Assembly: GCF_000424005.1 (NCBI RefSeq)
Contig: NZ_AUJB01000008.1
Span: 682,001-746,000, forward strand
Direction: 5' to 3'
DNA: 64,000 nucleotides
Source: Pseudobutyrivibrio ruminis CF1b
GTDB taxonomy: Bacteria > Bacillota > Clostridia > Lachnospirales > Lachnospiraceae
Part shown: positions 50,382 through 61,175 of the stretch, one piece after another
Layout: each line of letters starts with the position of its first letter
How positions within the stretch are numbered: the first letter of the stretch is position 1
Position numbers and translations under genes: made by a program
The notes under the pieces: generated by a model
What the model saw: only the letters and a program-made list of their open reading frames with translations
Database searches by the model: none
What the model was told of the DNA's origin: nothing

Positions 50382-51182
50382 ATGTTTATTACACGACTTA
50401 TTAGCGGAATAGTACTTGTAATTTTAGCGTTGCTATTTATTTGTACCGGTGGAGATTTACTTCTGGGAGTTATGCTTGCGTTATCTCTTGTTGGAATGTT
50501 TGAGTTATATCGCATTTTCGAAATTGAAAAAAAGCCTCTTGGCTTATTAGGATACGCAGCATGCATTGCATATTATTTGAACTTAAAGCTTCTTTTTTCA
50601 CCAGATAATATGGCTATAATGCTGGTATTTCTTATCTGTCTCTTAGGCGTGTTTGTGTTTGCATATCCTAAATATCATACACACCAGATAATGGCTGCTT
50701 TCTTTGGTCTGTTCTATGTAGGTGTTATGCTTTCTTTCCTTTATCAGACCAGAATGCTTCCTAACGGTCAGTATATTGTATGGCTTATTTTCCTTTGTTC
50801 ATGGGGATGCGATACATCAGCTTACTGTGTAGGTGTGCTTTTTGGAAAGCATAAAATGTCACCACTTCTTTCACCAAAGAAATCAATCGAAGGCGCAGTT
50901 GGTGGTGTTGTAGGTTCAATGCTTTTCACAGCTCTTTATTGTTTTATTATTGATAATATATTTAACCTGGATGAATTCCCAATTGTTCCTTTAGTTATTT
51001 TCGCTGGTATTGGTGCCCTTATTTCCATGGTAGGAGATTTGGCAGCATCTGCTATCAAGCGTAATTTCGACATTAAGGATTATGGAAAATTAATTCCAGG
51101 TCACGGTGGAGTTTTAGATCGTTTTGACAGTGTTATTATTACTGCACCAATTATCTTTTTCTTAGCATATTACATTTTATAG
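50382..51182 (+). CDS. cdsA: Phosphatidate cytidylyltransferase
   Basis: 266 residues with about eight membrane helices. The CDS signature near the C-terminus is KRNFDIKDYGKLIPGHGG followed by VLDRFDS. It makes CDP-diacylglycerol for phospholipids. It begins 12 nt after uppS and ends 12 nt before dxr. Confidence 0.96.
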   Translation: MFITRLISGIVLVILALLFICTGGDLLLGVMLALSLVGMFELYRIFEIEKKPLGLLGYAACIAYYLNLKLLFSPDNMAIMLVFLICLLGVFVFAYPKYHTHQIMAAFFGLFYVGVMLSFLYQTRMLPNGQYIVWLIFLCSWGCDTSAYCVGVLFGKHKMSPLLSPKKSIEGAVGGVVGSMLFTALYCFIIDNIFNLDEFPIVPLVIFAGIGALISMVGDLAASAIKRNFDIKDYGKLIPGHGGVLDRFDSVIITAPIIFFLAYYIL

Positions 51183-51194
51183 AGGTAGACACAA

Positions 51195-52343
51195 ATGGCA
51201 AAGAATATATCAATTCTTGGGGCCACAGGTTCAATTGGCACACAGACATTAGATATCGTTTCTCAGAATCCTGATGATTTAAATGTTGTTGCTATGTCTT
51301 GTGGTAGTAATTTAGATCTATTTGAAAGTCAGATTAGAAAATACGAGCCAACACTTGTTTCAGTTGGAACAGAAGAGCTTGCTAAAGATTTAAAGACAAG
51401 ACTTTCTGATATTACAATAGATATTCATTTCGGTATGGAAGGTCTTATTGCTGTTGCCACAGCAGAAGAGGCAGATACAGTTGTTACTGCTGTAGTTGGC
51501 ATGGTTGGTGTTCAGCCTACAATAGCAGCTATTAATGCAGGAAAGGATATTGCTCTTGCGAATAAAGAGACTCTTGTTACTGCAGGACATATTATTATGC
51601 CTCTTGCAAAGGAGAAGGGCGTTTCTATTCTTCCAGTAGATAGTGAGCATAGTGCTATTTTCCAGTCTCTTAATGGAGAAAGACACAATAAGATTTCAAA
51701 GATTCTTCTTACAGCATCTGGTGGCCCATTCAGAGGACGTACACTTGATGATTTGGAGAATGTTACTTTGGAGGATGCATTAAAGCACCCTAACTGGTCA
51801 ATGGGAGCAAAGATTACCATTGATTCAGCTACTATGATTAACAAAGGTCTCGAGGTAATGGAGGCAAAATGGCTCTTTGGAGTAAATCTTAATCAGGTAG
51901 AAGTAGTGGTTCACCCTCAGAGTATTCTTCATTCAGCTGTAGAATTTATGGATGGAGCTGTAATTGGACAGATGGGTACACCTGATATGCGTCTTCCAAT
52001 TCTTTACGCTTTATTCTATCCAAATCGTAAGACATTATATTCTGAGCCATTAGATTTATTTAAGGTTGGTACACTTACATTTGAAAGACCTGATATGGAG
52101 ACATTCTATGGTCTTGCCCTTGCTTACGATGCAATGGATGCAGGTGGAAATGTTCCTACGGTATTCAATGCTGCAAATGAAAGAGCAGTTGCCAAATTCT
52201 TAAAGAACAAGATTAAGTTCCTTGAGATTCCAGAGATTGTTTCTGAGGCAATGATTAATGTAGACTTTATTCAGAATCCTACTATAGAGCAGGTTCTTGA
52301 GACAGAACAGATGACTTACGATTACATAGAGAGTAGGTGGTAG
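51195..52343 (+). CDS. dxr: 1-deoxy-D-xylulose-5-phosphate reductoisomerase
   Basis: 382 residues. NADPH-binding ISILGATGSIGTQTLDIV, LANKETLVTAG, PVDSEHSAIFQ, LTASGGPFRG and VVHPQSILHS are present. It is the first committed step of the MEP isoprenoid pathway; ispG lies two genes downstream and uppS uses the products. Its end overlaps the likely rseP start by 7 nt. Confidence 0.97.
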   Translation: MAKNISILGATGSIGTQTLDIVSQNPDDLNVVAMSCGSNLDLFESQIRKYEPTLVSVGTEELAKDLKTRLSDITIDIHFGMEGLIAVATAEEADTVVTAVVGMVGVQPTIAAINAGKDIALANKETLVTAGHIIMPLAKEKGVSILPVDSEHSAIFQSLNGERHNKISKILLTASGGPFRGRTLDDLENVTLEDALKHPNWSMGAKITIDSATMINKGLEVMEAKWLFGVNLNQVEVVVHPQSILHSAVEFMDGAVIGQMGTPDMRLPILYALFYPNRKTLYSEPLDLFKVGTLTFERPDMETFYGLALAYDAMDAGGNVPTVFNAANERAVAKFLKNKIKFLEIPEIVSEAMINVDFIQNPTIEQVLETEQMTYDYIESRW

Positions 52344-53383
52344 TTATTCTTAAGATAATACTTGCAATACTGATTTTTAGTTTCATAATAATCTTTCATG
52401 AATTAGGACATTTCTTATTTGCAAAGAAATGTGATGTAAAAGTAAATGAATTTACACTGGGCCTTGGACCAACACTTGTTTCCTGGGGAAAAGGCGAGAC
52501 AAAATATTGCATCAAAGCACTTCCATTTGGTGGAAGCTGTGTAATGGAAGGTGAGGATGAGGAAAGCGATAGTGATAGAGCTTTCAATAAGAAGTCAAAA
52601 TGGGAGAGATTCCAGATTGTATTTGGCGGCCCATTCTTCAACTTCATTTTAGCTTATATCCTTTCTGTTATTTTCATTGCTTTGAGTGGTGTTAATGACA
52701 CTACTATTACAGATGTAATCCCTGGATATGCTGCTGCAGAAGCAGGTATTGAAGCAGGTGATAAGATTATCAGCTTAGATGGATACAATGTTCATTTTTA
52801 CAATGAGATTAGTATCTTTACTTTCCTTCATGCTGATGCTGAATCTATCGATGTTGTTTATGAGCGTGATGGACAAAGATATTCTGCAACAGTTGTTCCT
52901 AAATTTGATGAGGAGACTGGTCGCAGACTGATTGGTATTCAAAAGGCAAATGAATACAAAAAGGTTTCGCCTATCGGTGTTTTCCAATACGCAGCATATG
53001 AGATGAAATACCAGATTTACGTTACTATTACCAGTCTTAAGATGCTGTTTACAGGCCAGTTATCTGTAGATCAGGTTTCAGGTCCTGTAGGTGTAGTAAG
53101 TACCATTTCAGATGTTTATGATCAATCTGTTACAAGCGGTGCTTTTTACGTATTTATTAATTTACTTTCAATAGCAATCCTTCTTTCGGCAAACCTTGGA
53201 GTAATGAACTTACTTCCATTCCCAGCTCTTGATGGAGGACGTATTGTTCTTATCATTTTTGAAGCCATACGCGGAAAGAAGATGAAGCCCGAGATTGAAA
53301 ATGGAATCAATCTTGTAGGCTTTGCACTTTTAATGCTGTTGATGATTATTGTTATGTATAACGATATTATTAAATTAATGTAA
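52337..53383 (+). CDS. rseP: Site-2 membrane metalloprotease RseP
   Basis: 348 residues. Zinc motif HELGH (H21, E22, H25) in the first membrane helix, one PDZ domain (~125-210; GYAAAEAGIEAGDKIISLDG) and the second active-site motif NLLPFPALDGGRI. It cleaves membrane-bound regulators or signal-peptide remnants. The start is GTG at 52337, within the end of dxr, with a weak GAGAG ribosome site, which suggests coupling. Confidence 0.95.
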   Translation: MVVILKIILAILIFSFIIIFHELGHFLFAKKCDVKVNEFTLGLGPTLVSWGKGETKYCIKALPFGGSCVMEGEDEESDSDRAFNKKSKWERFQIVFGGPFFNFILAYILSVIFIALSGVNDTTITDVIPGYAAAEAGIEAGDKIISLDGYNVHFYNEISIFTFLHADAESIDVVYERDGQRYSATVVPKFDEETGRRLIGIQKANEYKKVSPIGVFQYAAYEMKYQIYVTITSLKMLFTGQLSVDQVSGPVGVVSTISDVYDQSVTSGAFYVFINLLSIAILLSANLGVMNLLPFPALDGGRIVLIIFEAIRGKKMKPEIENGINLVGFALLMLLMIIVMYNDIIKLM

Positions 53384-53397
53384 TAGGAGATTATTAT

Positions 53398-54447
53398 ATG
53401 GATACAAAAGTTGTTCATATTGGAAATAAGGTAATCGGAGGAGGAAATCCTATCCTCATCCAGTCTATGTGTAACACAAAGACACAGGATGTGGCAGCTA
53501 CCGTAGCTCAGATTCATGAGCTTGAAAAAGCTGGCTGTGATATTATTCGCGTTGCATGCCCAGACATGGATGCTGCAAAGGCTATAGGCGAGATTAAGAA
53601 GCAGATTAATATCCCTCTTGTTGCTGATATTCACTTTGATTACAGACTTGCAATAGCTGCAATTGAAAATGGAGCTGATAAGATTCGTATCAACCCAGGA
53701 AATATTGGAAGTACAGACAGGATTAAGGCTGTTGTTGATGCTGCCAAAGCAAAGAATGTTCCTATTCGAGTTGGTGTAAATTCAGGTTCTCTTGAAAAGG
53801 ATTTAGTAGAAAAATATGGTGGAGTTACAGCTGAAGGACTTGTTGAGTCAGCTCTTGATAAGGTAAAGATTATTGAGGATCTTGGCTATGACAATCTTGT
53901 TATCAGTATCAAGTCTTCAAATGTTATGATGTGCGTTAAGGCACATGAGCTTATTGCTGACAAGACTAACCATCCTCTTCATGTAGGTATTACAGAGGCT
54001 GGTACTCTCAGAGCAGGAAATATTAAGAGTGCTGCAGGTCTTGCCATGATTCTGTCTCAGGGCATCGGTGATACAATTCGTGTATCTCTTACAGGTGCTC
54101 CTGTAGAAGAGATTAAGACTGCTAAGCTTATACTTCGTACACTTGGTCTCAGACAGGGTGGAATCGAGGTTGTTTCATGTCCTACATGCGGACGTACACA
54201 GATAGACTTAATCGGTCTTGCAAATCAGGTTGAGACAATGGTAGAAGAATTCTCAGACCTTAACATTAAAGTTGCAGTTATGGGTTGCGTAGTTAATGGA
54301 CCAGGTGAAGCAAAGGAAGCAGATCTTGGTGTAGCTGGTGGTATTGGCGAAGGCCTCCTCATCAAGCATGGCGAAGTCGTACGCAAACTCCCAGAAGACC
54401 AGCTCCTCGTGGCACTTAGAGAAGAGCTCGTTAACTGGCCAAGATAG
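53398..54447 (+). CDS. ispG: 4-hydroxy-3-methylbut-2-enyl diphosphate synthase (IspG/GcpE)
   Basis: 349 residues, the two-domain bacterial form. VADIHFDYRLAIAAIENG, RINPGNIGS, and the [4Fe-4S] cysteines C261 and C264 (SCPTCGRT) plus C297 (GCVVNGPGEA). It is the sixth step of the MEP pathway. AGGAG precedes the ATG. polC follows 22 nt later. Confidence 0.97.
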   Translation: MDTKVVHIGNKVIGGGNPILIQSMCNTKTQDVAATVAQIHELEKAGCDIIRVACPDMDAAKAIGEIKKQINIPLVADIHFDYRLAIAAIENGADKIRINPGNIGSTDRIKAVVDAAKAKNVPIRVGVNSGSLEKDLVEKYGGVTAEGLVESALDKVKIIEDLGYDNLVISIKSSNVMMCVKAHELIADKTNHPLHVGITEAGTLRAGNIKSAAGLAMILSQGIGDTIRVSLTGAPVEEIKTAKLILRTLGLRQGGIEVVSCPTCGRTQIDLIGLANQVETMVEEFSDLNIKVAVMGCVVNGPGEAKEADLGVAGGIGEGLLIKHGEVVRKLPEDQLLVALREELVNWPR

Positions 54448-54469
54448 ACAATAGTTCGGAGAATTAGTT

Positions 54470-57400
54470 ATGGATCAAATGGGATTTTATGAAGTATTCC
54501 CAAATATGAATGCCGAGAGCGACCTTTCTAATGCCCTTAGTGATGCCACAGTCACTAAGGTCAGCACAGGCCGCTCAAAAGATGACATTCGCATATACGT
54601 TACTTTTAACACACTTATTCCTAAGCGCCGTATATGGAACTTAGAGAAGTCTATTAAAAAACAATTCTTTTCTAATAATGGAGTTTCAATCCGTATTTTG
54701 GAAGACTTTGATTTATCAAGTCAGTACACTCCTAAGAATTTAATTCAATCTTATAATGACAGTATTTTAGAAGAGCTGGAAGCAAGAAGTGCTCTTCTTT
54801 TTAACATATATAAAAAAGCAGATTTAGAGATTACTGAAGATGGAAATGTAAAGGTTGTTATCGAAGATACAGTCATTGGCCGAGAGAAGGAGCATGAGTT
54901 ATTTGATTTGCTCCATAATATTCTATGCAATCGATGCCATATGACTGGCTCGATTTTCTTCGAATATAAAGAGCCTGTAAAGAGTAAGTATCTTGAAAAT
55001 GCAGAGCGTGAGATTGAGCAGAGAATTGCATCAATCAATGCCAAGACTGCTGCAACGGAAGAGGCAGAAGAACAGCCAGCAGAAGAAAAGCGTGAAACTA
55101 AGTCTGATGCTAAGGCTAAGGATAAAGATAAGAAAAATGATAATCCAGAGCCAGAGAAGAAATTTGTACGTCCTCTTACAAAGTCTGATGATCCTGATAT
55201 TATCATGGGTTCTGAGATTGCTGAGGATGCTACTCCTATGGAAGATATTAATGGAGAGCTTCTTGGTTCTATTGTAATAAAAGGTCAGCTTAACGCCCTT
55301 GAGTTTAGAGAGACTAAGAAGGGTGGCTACTTTGGTACTGGTACAATGACTGATTTTACGGATTCTATTTCTGTAAAATTCTGGTTTAGTGATGCAGACC
55401 AGGGTAGAGAGCTTGAATCAAAGCTTAAAGTAGGTGGATTCTACAAAGTCCAGGGTAAGCTCGATGAAGATACATTCTCAAAAGAGCTTACTGTAGGACG
55501 AATCACCTGCATTCAGAAGATTAAAGACTTCAGAGTGACCCGTCAGGACACAGCAGTGGAGAAGCGTGTTGAGCTTCACTGCCACACAAAGATGTCTGAG
55601 TTCGATGGAGTGTCTGAAATTACATCTATTATTTCCCGCGCAAAGGACTGGGGGCATAAGGCACTAGCGATTACTGATCACGGCGTCGTTCAGGCCTTTT
55701 GTGATGCAGATCATATGAAGGGCCTTGGGGATTTTAAGGTTATTTACGGTTGTGAGATTTATCTTGTAGATGATACAAAGCGTCCTGTTGTAAATGACAG
55801 AGGCCAGTCACTTCACGATGAATATGTGGTCTTTGATATTGAGACTACAGGATTTAACCCTAAAAACTGCAAGATTATAGAAATTGGTGCGGTTAAGATT
55901 AAGGACGGAGAAATCGTAGACAGATTTTCTGAGTTTATAAATCCTCAGGTTCCAATTCCTTACAGGATTACAGAGCTTACATCCATCAATGATGAGATGG
56001 TTATCGATGCGCCTACAATTGACGTCATCTTACCTAAGTTCATGGAGTTCTGTGAAGGATCTATTCTTGTTGCTCATAATGCCGGATTTGATACTGGTTT
56101 TATTAAGTACAACTGCAAGAAACTGGGGCTTCCATATGATTACACCCATGTAGATACTGTTGAAGTTGCCAGATACCTTCATCCAAACAATGCCAAGTTT
56201 AACCTTGATGCAGTTTGTAAATTGGAAAATGTTGTAAATGAGCATCACCACAGAGCTGTTGCTGATGCAGAGGTCACAGCGCAGATTTTTGAGAAGTTCA
56301 TTGTAAAGCTTGAAGCAGAAGGCATTAACAATCTTACTGATTTAAATGAAAAGGCAAAGCCTGGTCAGGAACAGATAAAGAAGATGCGTGCTCATCACTG
56401 TATCGTTCTTGCAAAAAATGATTTAGGCCGTATTAATTTATATAGATTAGTTTCTGAATCTCATTTGAAATATTATTCTAGATATCCTAGAGTTCCAAAG
56501 TCTCTTCTTGCAGAGTGCAGAGAGGGATTGATAATTGGTTCAGCCTGTGAGGCAGGCGAATTGTACGATGCCATCGTTGATGACAGAGATGAGTCAGAGA
56601 TTGCCCGTATAGTGAATTTCTATGATTACCTTGAAATTCAGCCTGTAGGAAACAATGAATTTATGATTCGTTCTCCAAAGCCAAAGTACGAAAGATTTAA
56701 TTCTGTAAAAGATTTGCAGGAAGTTAACAAGCAAATCGTTGCCCTAGGAGAAGAATTTAAAAAGCCAGTTGTAGCTACCTGTGATGTTCACTTCCTTGAT
56801 CCTCAGGACGAGGTTTATCGTCGTATCATTATGGCAAACAAGGGATTTGATGACGCAGACCAGCAGGCACCACTTTATCTTCATTCCACTGATGAGATGC
56901 TGGATGAGTTCTCTTATCTTGGACTTGCAAAGGCTCATGAGGTAGTTATTGAAAATACCAATATGATTGCAGATATGTGTGAATACATTCATCCGGTTCG
57001 TCCTGATAAATGTCCACCTGTCATCGAGCATTCAGAGGAGGATTTACGTCGAATCTGTGAAACAAGAGCCCATGAGGTTTATGGTCCTGAGCTTCCAGAA
57101 ATAGTTTCAGCACGTCTTGAGCGAGAGCTGAATTCTATCATCGGTAATGGATACTCCGTTATGTACATTATTGCCCAGAAGCTCGTTTGGAAATCAAACG
57201 AAGATGGATATCTGGTAGGTTCACGTGGTTCTGTAGGTTCTTCCTTTGCTGCCACAATGGCCGGTATTACAGAGGTTAATCCTTTGCCTCCTCATTACAG
57301 ATGTCCAAACTGCTTCTATGTAGATTTCGACGGACCAGAGGTACAGGAAATCGTTAACCAAGGACTTTCAGGTGTAGATATGCCAGATAAGATTTGTCCT

Positions 57401-58924
57401 AAGTGCGGTAAGCCTTTGGCTAAGGATGGATTTGATATTCCTTTCGAAACATTCCTTGGATTCAAAGGAGATAAGGAGCCAGATATCGATTTGAATTTCT
57501 CGAACGAATATCAGTCAAAGGCTCATAAATATACAGAAGTTATTTTCGGTGAAGGACAGACCTTTAAAGCCGGTACTGTTTCTACACTTGCAGATAAGAA
57601 CGCCGTTGGATATGTTCTTAAGTATTTTGACAAGAGAGATATTAGAAAGCGTCGTGCTGAAAATGAACGTATTGCCAAAGGTATTGAAGGTGTTAAATCC
57701 ACAACCGGTCAGCATCCAGGTGGTGTAGTAGTTCTCCCAAATGGTGAGGACATATACTCATTTACACCTGTTCAGCATCCTGCTAACAAGGATACTGATA
57801 TTGTTACAACGCACTTTGATTACCACAAAATCGATGCTAACCTTCTTAAGCTTGATATTTTAGGACATTTGGATCCTACTATGATTAAGCGACTGGAGGA
57901 CTTAACAGGTATAGATGCGACTACAATTCCTTTTGATGATAAGGGTGTAATGTCTCTTTTCCAAAGCACAGAAGCACTTGGGATCACTCCTGATGACATT
58001 ATGGGAACACCACTAGGTACCCTTGGAATACCAGAGTTTGGTACTGATTTTGCTATGCAGATGCTTGTTGAGGCCAAGCCAAAGTACTTTACTGACTTGG
58101 TTCGAATCGCAGGTCTTGCCCATGGTACAGACGTATGGCTGGGAAATGCTCAGGATCTGATTCTTAGCGGTACAGCTACTATCACAGAAGCTATCTGTAC
58201 TCGAGATGATATCATGGTTTACCTGATCCATAAGGGACTTGATCCTGCTGAGTCATTTACTATAATGGAGCGAGTTCGAAAGGGAATCGTTGCCAAAGGT
58301 AAATGTGATGAGTGGCCTACATATAAGGAGCATATGCAGGAGCATGGTGTTCCAGACTGGTACATTGAATCCTGCGAAAAGATTAAGTACATGTTCCCTA
58401 AAGCACATGCTGCTGCATACGTTATGATGGCTTGGCGTGTTGCTTACTGTAAAATAAATTATCCTTTAGCTTACTACGCTGCCTTTTTCTCAATTAGAGC
58501 TGGAGGTTTTGACTATGAGAAATGTTGTCAGGGTAAGGCTAGATGTGAGCAGGAGATTAAAAATCTTAAAGCTCAGTCAGATTTATCTGCTACAGATAAA
58601 GATGTATTAATAGCGCTTCGTCTTGTTCAGGAAATGTATGCCCGTGGTTTTGATTTTTTACCTATGGACCTATACCAATCTGACTCAAGATACTTTAAAA
58701 TAGTAGATGGAAAGATACTTCCGCCGTTTAATTCACTTCCAGGAATGGGTGATAAAGCTGCTGAGCAGTTACAGATTGCAGCATCACAGGGAAAGTTTCT
58801 TTCATTAGATGATATAAAAGACAGAGGTAAGGTTTCACAGACTATTATTGAAAAGATGGTAGAGCTTGGAGTTGTCAAGGATTTACCACAGTCAAATCAG
58901 CTTTCTATTTTTGATTTTACTTAA
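54470..58924 (+). CDS. polC: DNA polymerase III alpha subunit, PolC type
   Basis: 1484 residues. Order: N-terminal domains (~1-240, with a Lys/Glu-rich linker near 190-225), OB fold (~265-350), PHP domain (HCHTK at 370-374), inserted 3'-5' exonuclease (~450-615; D456 and E458 in DIETTG, then AHNAGFDTGF and HRAVADAEVT), polymerase core with catalytic D1005 and D1007 (PDIDLNFS) and a four-Cys zinc site (CPNCFYVDF ... CPKCGKPL). It is the main replicative polymerase of low-GC Firmicutes. Confidence 0.98.
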   Translation: MDQMGFYEVFPNMNAESDLSNALSDATVTKVSTGRSKDDIRIYVTFNTLIPKRRIWNLEKSIKKQFFSNNGVSIRILEDFDLSSQYTPKNLIQSYNDSILEELEARSALLFNIYKKADLEITEDGNVKVVIEDTVIGREKEHELFDLLHNILCNRCHMTGSIFFEYKEPVKSKYLENAEREIEQRIASINAKTAATEEAEEQPAEEKRETKSDAKAKDKDKKNDNPEPEKKFVRPLTKSDDPDIIMGSEIAEDATPMEDINGELLGSIVIKGQLNALEFRETKKGGYFGTGTMTDFTDSISVKFWFSDADQGRELESKLKVGGFYKVQGKLDEDTFSKELTVGRITCIQKIKDFRVTRQDTAVEKRVELHCHTKMSEFDGVSEITSIISRAKDWGHKALAITDHGVVQAFCDADHMKGLGDFKVIYGCEIYLVDDTKRPVVNDRGQSLHDEYVVFDIETTGFNPKNCKIIEIGAVKIKDGEIVDRFSEFINPQVPIPYRITELTSINDEMVIDAPTIDVILPKFMEFCEGSILVAHNAGFDTGFIKYNCKKLGLPYDYTHVDTVEVARYLHPNNAKFNLDAVCKLENVVNEHHHRAVADAEVTAQIFEKFIVKLEAEGINNLTDLNEKAKPGQEQIKKMRAHHCIVLAKNDLGRINLYRLVSESHLKYYSRYPRVPKSLLAECREGLIIGSACEAGELYDAIVDDRDESEIARIVNFYDYLEIQPVGNNEFMIRSPKPKYERFNSVKDLQEVNKQIVALGEEFKKPVVATCDVHFLDPQDEVYRRIIMANKGFDDADQQAPLYLHSTDEMLDEFSYLGLAKAHEVVIENTNMIADMCEYIHPVRPDKCPPVIEHSEEDLRRICETRAHEVYGPELPEIVSARLERELNSIIGNGYSVMYIIAQKLVWKSNEDGYLVGSRGSVGSSFAATMAGITEVNPLPPHYRCPNCFYVDFDGPEVQEIVNQGLSGVDMPDKICPKCGKPLAKDGFDIPFETFLGFKGDKEPDIDLNFSNEYQSKAHKYTEVIFGEGQTFKAGTVSTLADKNAVGYVLKYFDKRDIRKRRAENERIAKGIEGVKSTTGQHPGGVVVLPNGEDIYSFTPVQHPANKDTDIVTTHFDYHKIDANLLKLDILGHLDPTMIKRLEDLTGIDATTIPFDDKGVMSLFQSTEALGITPDDIMGTPLGTLGIPEFGTDFAMQMLVEAKPKYFTDLVRIAGLAHGTDVWLGNAQDLILSGTATITEAICTRDDIMVYLIHKGLDPAESFTIMERVRKGIVAKGKCDEWPTYKEHMQEHGVPDWYIESCEKIKYMFPKAHAAAYVMMAWRVAYCKINYPLAYYAAFFSIRAGGFDYEKCCQGKARCEQEIKNLKAQSDLSATDKDVLIALRLVQEMYARGFDFLPMDLYQSDSRYFKIVDGKILPPFNSLPGMGDKAAEQLQIAASQGKFLSLDDIKDRGKVSQTIIEKMVELGVVKDLPQSNQLSIFDFT

Positions 58925-58964
58925 TGCGTGTTGAGTAGGCCTATGGCCTGGGGAGGGCAGTAGA

Positions 58965-59987
58965 ATGAAGATAGTTAGACGAATCATTATCGCTATAGTT
59001 GCAGTTGGAATAATTGCAGGAGCTGCTTATTACAAGTATATTAATAGTATTACTTACTTTAATGATACTGACGTAAATGGTAATACCATTGGAAATCTCT
59101 ATGGTAATGGTTTATTCTGCGAGACTGATGGTGTTGTTTACTTTGCCAATCCTACAGACTACAACAGGATTTATAAAATGAATCCAGATGAGTCAGATAT
59201 AGAGATTGTTGCAAATGATAGTGTTTATTTCCTTAATGCAGATTCTCATTATGTTTACTACAGTCGTCAGCAAAATAGAGATAACTCTCAGTTTGGTTTT
59301 TTAAACGTTAATATTAACAGTTTATGCCGTTTGACTAAGAAAAATAAAAAAGTGATTATTTTGGATGAGGCTGATTCCAGTGCATGTTCATTAGCAGGAA
59401 ATAATATTGTTTATTTGAAATATGATGAAGATTTGGCAACATTTACTCTTAACTCAGTTAAAATTGATGCCAGCGAAGGGCAGCAGTTAAGTAAACTTGC
59501 GATTGATCCTAGATGTATGGTTGGTGAGAGATTATACTTTTCTGGAGTGGAAAACGATCATAATCTTCACAGCATGAATATTCATTCTAAAGATATTGCA
59601 TATGCTTCAGAGTTTAACTTATGGATGCCTATAATAAATAAAAGTGATTTGTATTTTATTGACTTGGATAGCAAACATAGAATTTGCAAAGCTACTCTTG
59701 GTAGCACAGATAAGACTGTACTCACGTCTTATCCTGCTCAAAGTTACAATATTGATGGAGTATATTTATATTATCAAAGCATGAAGGGCAATCCTGATGG
59801 TTTGTACAGAGTAGATATTGCCAGCGGCGCTGAAGAACTTTTGGCAGAAGGCCAGTTTAACAGTATTAACATTACTAGCAAATATGTTTATTTTGCTGAC
59901 TATTTTTCAGGAGCTATGTATCATTGCCCAATTCGTGGTAATGGCGTTTCAAAATTTGACCCACCTATTTTACCACTAGATAACTAG
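58965..59987 (+). CDS. DUF5050-like membrane-anchored beta-propeller protein
   Basis: 340 residues. An N-terminal signal anchor (~6-25) precedes repeated blades with the pattern VYFANPTDYNRIYKMNPDES, YYSRQQNRDNSQFG, YYQSMKGNPDGLYRVDI and YVYFADYFSGAMY, typical of DUF5050 propellers. Likely outside the membrane; ligand unknown. GGGGAGG precedes the ATG. It does not share a pathway with polC or pheA. Confidence 0.8.
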   Translation: MKIVRRIIIAIVAVGIIAGAAYYKYINSITYFNDTDVNGNTIGNLYGNGLFCETDGVVYFANPTDYNRIYKMNPDESDIEIVANDSVYFLNADSHYVYYSRQQNRDNSQFGFLNVNINSLCRLTKKNKKVIILDEADSSACSLAGNNIVYLKYDEDLATFTLNSVKIDASEGQQLSKLAIDPRCMVGERLYFSGVENDHNLHSMNIHSKDIAYASEFNLWMPIINKSDLYFIDLDSKHRICKATLGSTDKTVLTSYPAQSYNIDGVYLYYQSMKGNPDGLYRVDIASGAEELLAEGQFNSINITSKYVYFADYFSGAMYHCPIRGNGVSKFDPPILPLDN

Positions 59988-60017
59988 TAGACGTTTTAGC
60001 ACAAATGAAGGAGCAAC

Positions 60018-61154
60018 ATGAGAGACTTAAATGACATCAGAGTTGAAATTGACCAGGTAGACAAGGAAATTCTTAAACTATTTACACAGCGTATGGAACT
60101 GGCCTGCCAGGTTGCTGAGTACAAAATTGCCACAGGTAAAAAGGTTTATGACAAAGCCAGAGAAGACGAGAAGCTGGAAAAGCTTTCTTCTTATGTTGAT
60201 GATGTATTTAGCCAACAGGCGGTCAAGGAATTATACACTCAGATAATGTCTATAAGTCGTAAGAAGCAGTTTTCTATTCTTCGTGAGAACGGAATTAACT
60301 ATGAGTCAGGTTTTCAGAAGGTAGATGACTTTGATTATTCAAATGCCACAGTTTGTTTCCAGGGAGTCCAGGGAGCTTATTCACAGCTTGCCATGAATGC
60401 CTTCTTTGAAAACAAAATGAAGGATAGTTTTCATGTTGATTCCTGGCGCGACGCCATGAATGCTATAAAAAATGGTAAAGCTGATTATGCCGTTCTTCCA
60501 ATTGAAAACAGCTTAGCCGGTTCAATAGAAGAAAACTTCGATTTGCTTTCTGAATACAATGTTGCAATCATTGGAGAGCAGATTCTTAAAGTTAATCACG
60601 CATTACTTGGTGTTAAGGGTGCAAAGATTTCAGATATCAAAACAGTTTATTCTCATCCAAAGGCAATTGCTCAGTGCGATGAATATATCCGTACAAAGCA
60701 TATGGATTGGGATGTTAAGAATCTTCACAATACAGCAGTCAGTGCTCAGAAGATTCGAGATGATGGAGATAAGTCACAGGCTGCTATTGGCAGTGAGTTC
60801 AATGCAGTGCTTTATGACCTGGATGTTCTTGATGTAGGTATTCAGGATAATAAAAATAATGAGACAAGATTTGTTATTGTCTCAAATGAAAAGAAATACA
60901 AAAAGGATGCAAATCAAATAGGTTTATGTCTGGAGATTTCTCATGAACCAGGTAGCCTCTATCGTATTCTTTCTAATCTCATGTTCAACGGTATCAACAT
61001 GAACAGAATCGAATCCCGTCCAATTAAGGGGGTTAATTGGCAGTACCGATTTTTTATAGATATCGACGGCAATCTTGATGATGAGGCTGTTAGAAATGCA
61101 CTTATTGGACTTGAGGAGGAATGTGTAAGCCTTAGAGTATTGGGGAATTACTAA
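60018..61154 (+). CDS. pheA: Bifunctional chorismate mutase / prephenate dehydratase
   Basis: 378 residues. AroQ chorismate mutase (~1-90: RDLNDIRVEIDQVDKEILKL), prephenate dehydratase (~108-285: VCFQGVQGAYSQLAMNAFF, LPIENSLAGSIEENFDLL, and the NNETRF motif), then an ACT domain (~300-370: HEPGSLYRILSNLMFNGINM, ESRPIKG) for phenylalanine feedback. It makes phenylpyruvate. AAGGAG precedes the ATG. Confidence 0.97.
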   Translation: MRDLNDIRVEIDQVDKEILKLFTQRMELACQVAEYKIATGKKVYDKAREDEKLEKLSSYVDDVFSQQAVKELYTQIMSISRKKQFSILRENGINYESGFQKVDDFDYSNATVCFQGVQGAYSQLAMNAFFENKMKDSFHVDSWRDAMNAIKNGKADYAVLPIENSLAGSIEENFDLLSEYNVAIIGEQILKVNHALLGVKGAKISDIKTVYSHPKAIAQCDEYIRTKHMDWDVKNLHNTAVSAQKIRDDGDKSQAAIGSEFNAVLYDLDVLDVGIQDNKNNETRFVIVSNEKKYKKDANQIGLCLEISHEPGSLYRILSNLMFNGINMNRIESRPIKGVNWQYRFFIDIDGNLDDEAVRNALIGLEEECVSLRVLGNY

Positions 61155-61175
61155 AATTATTAAAAGGGGTTAGTT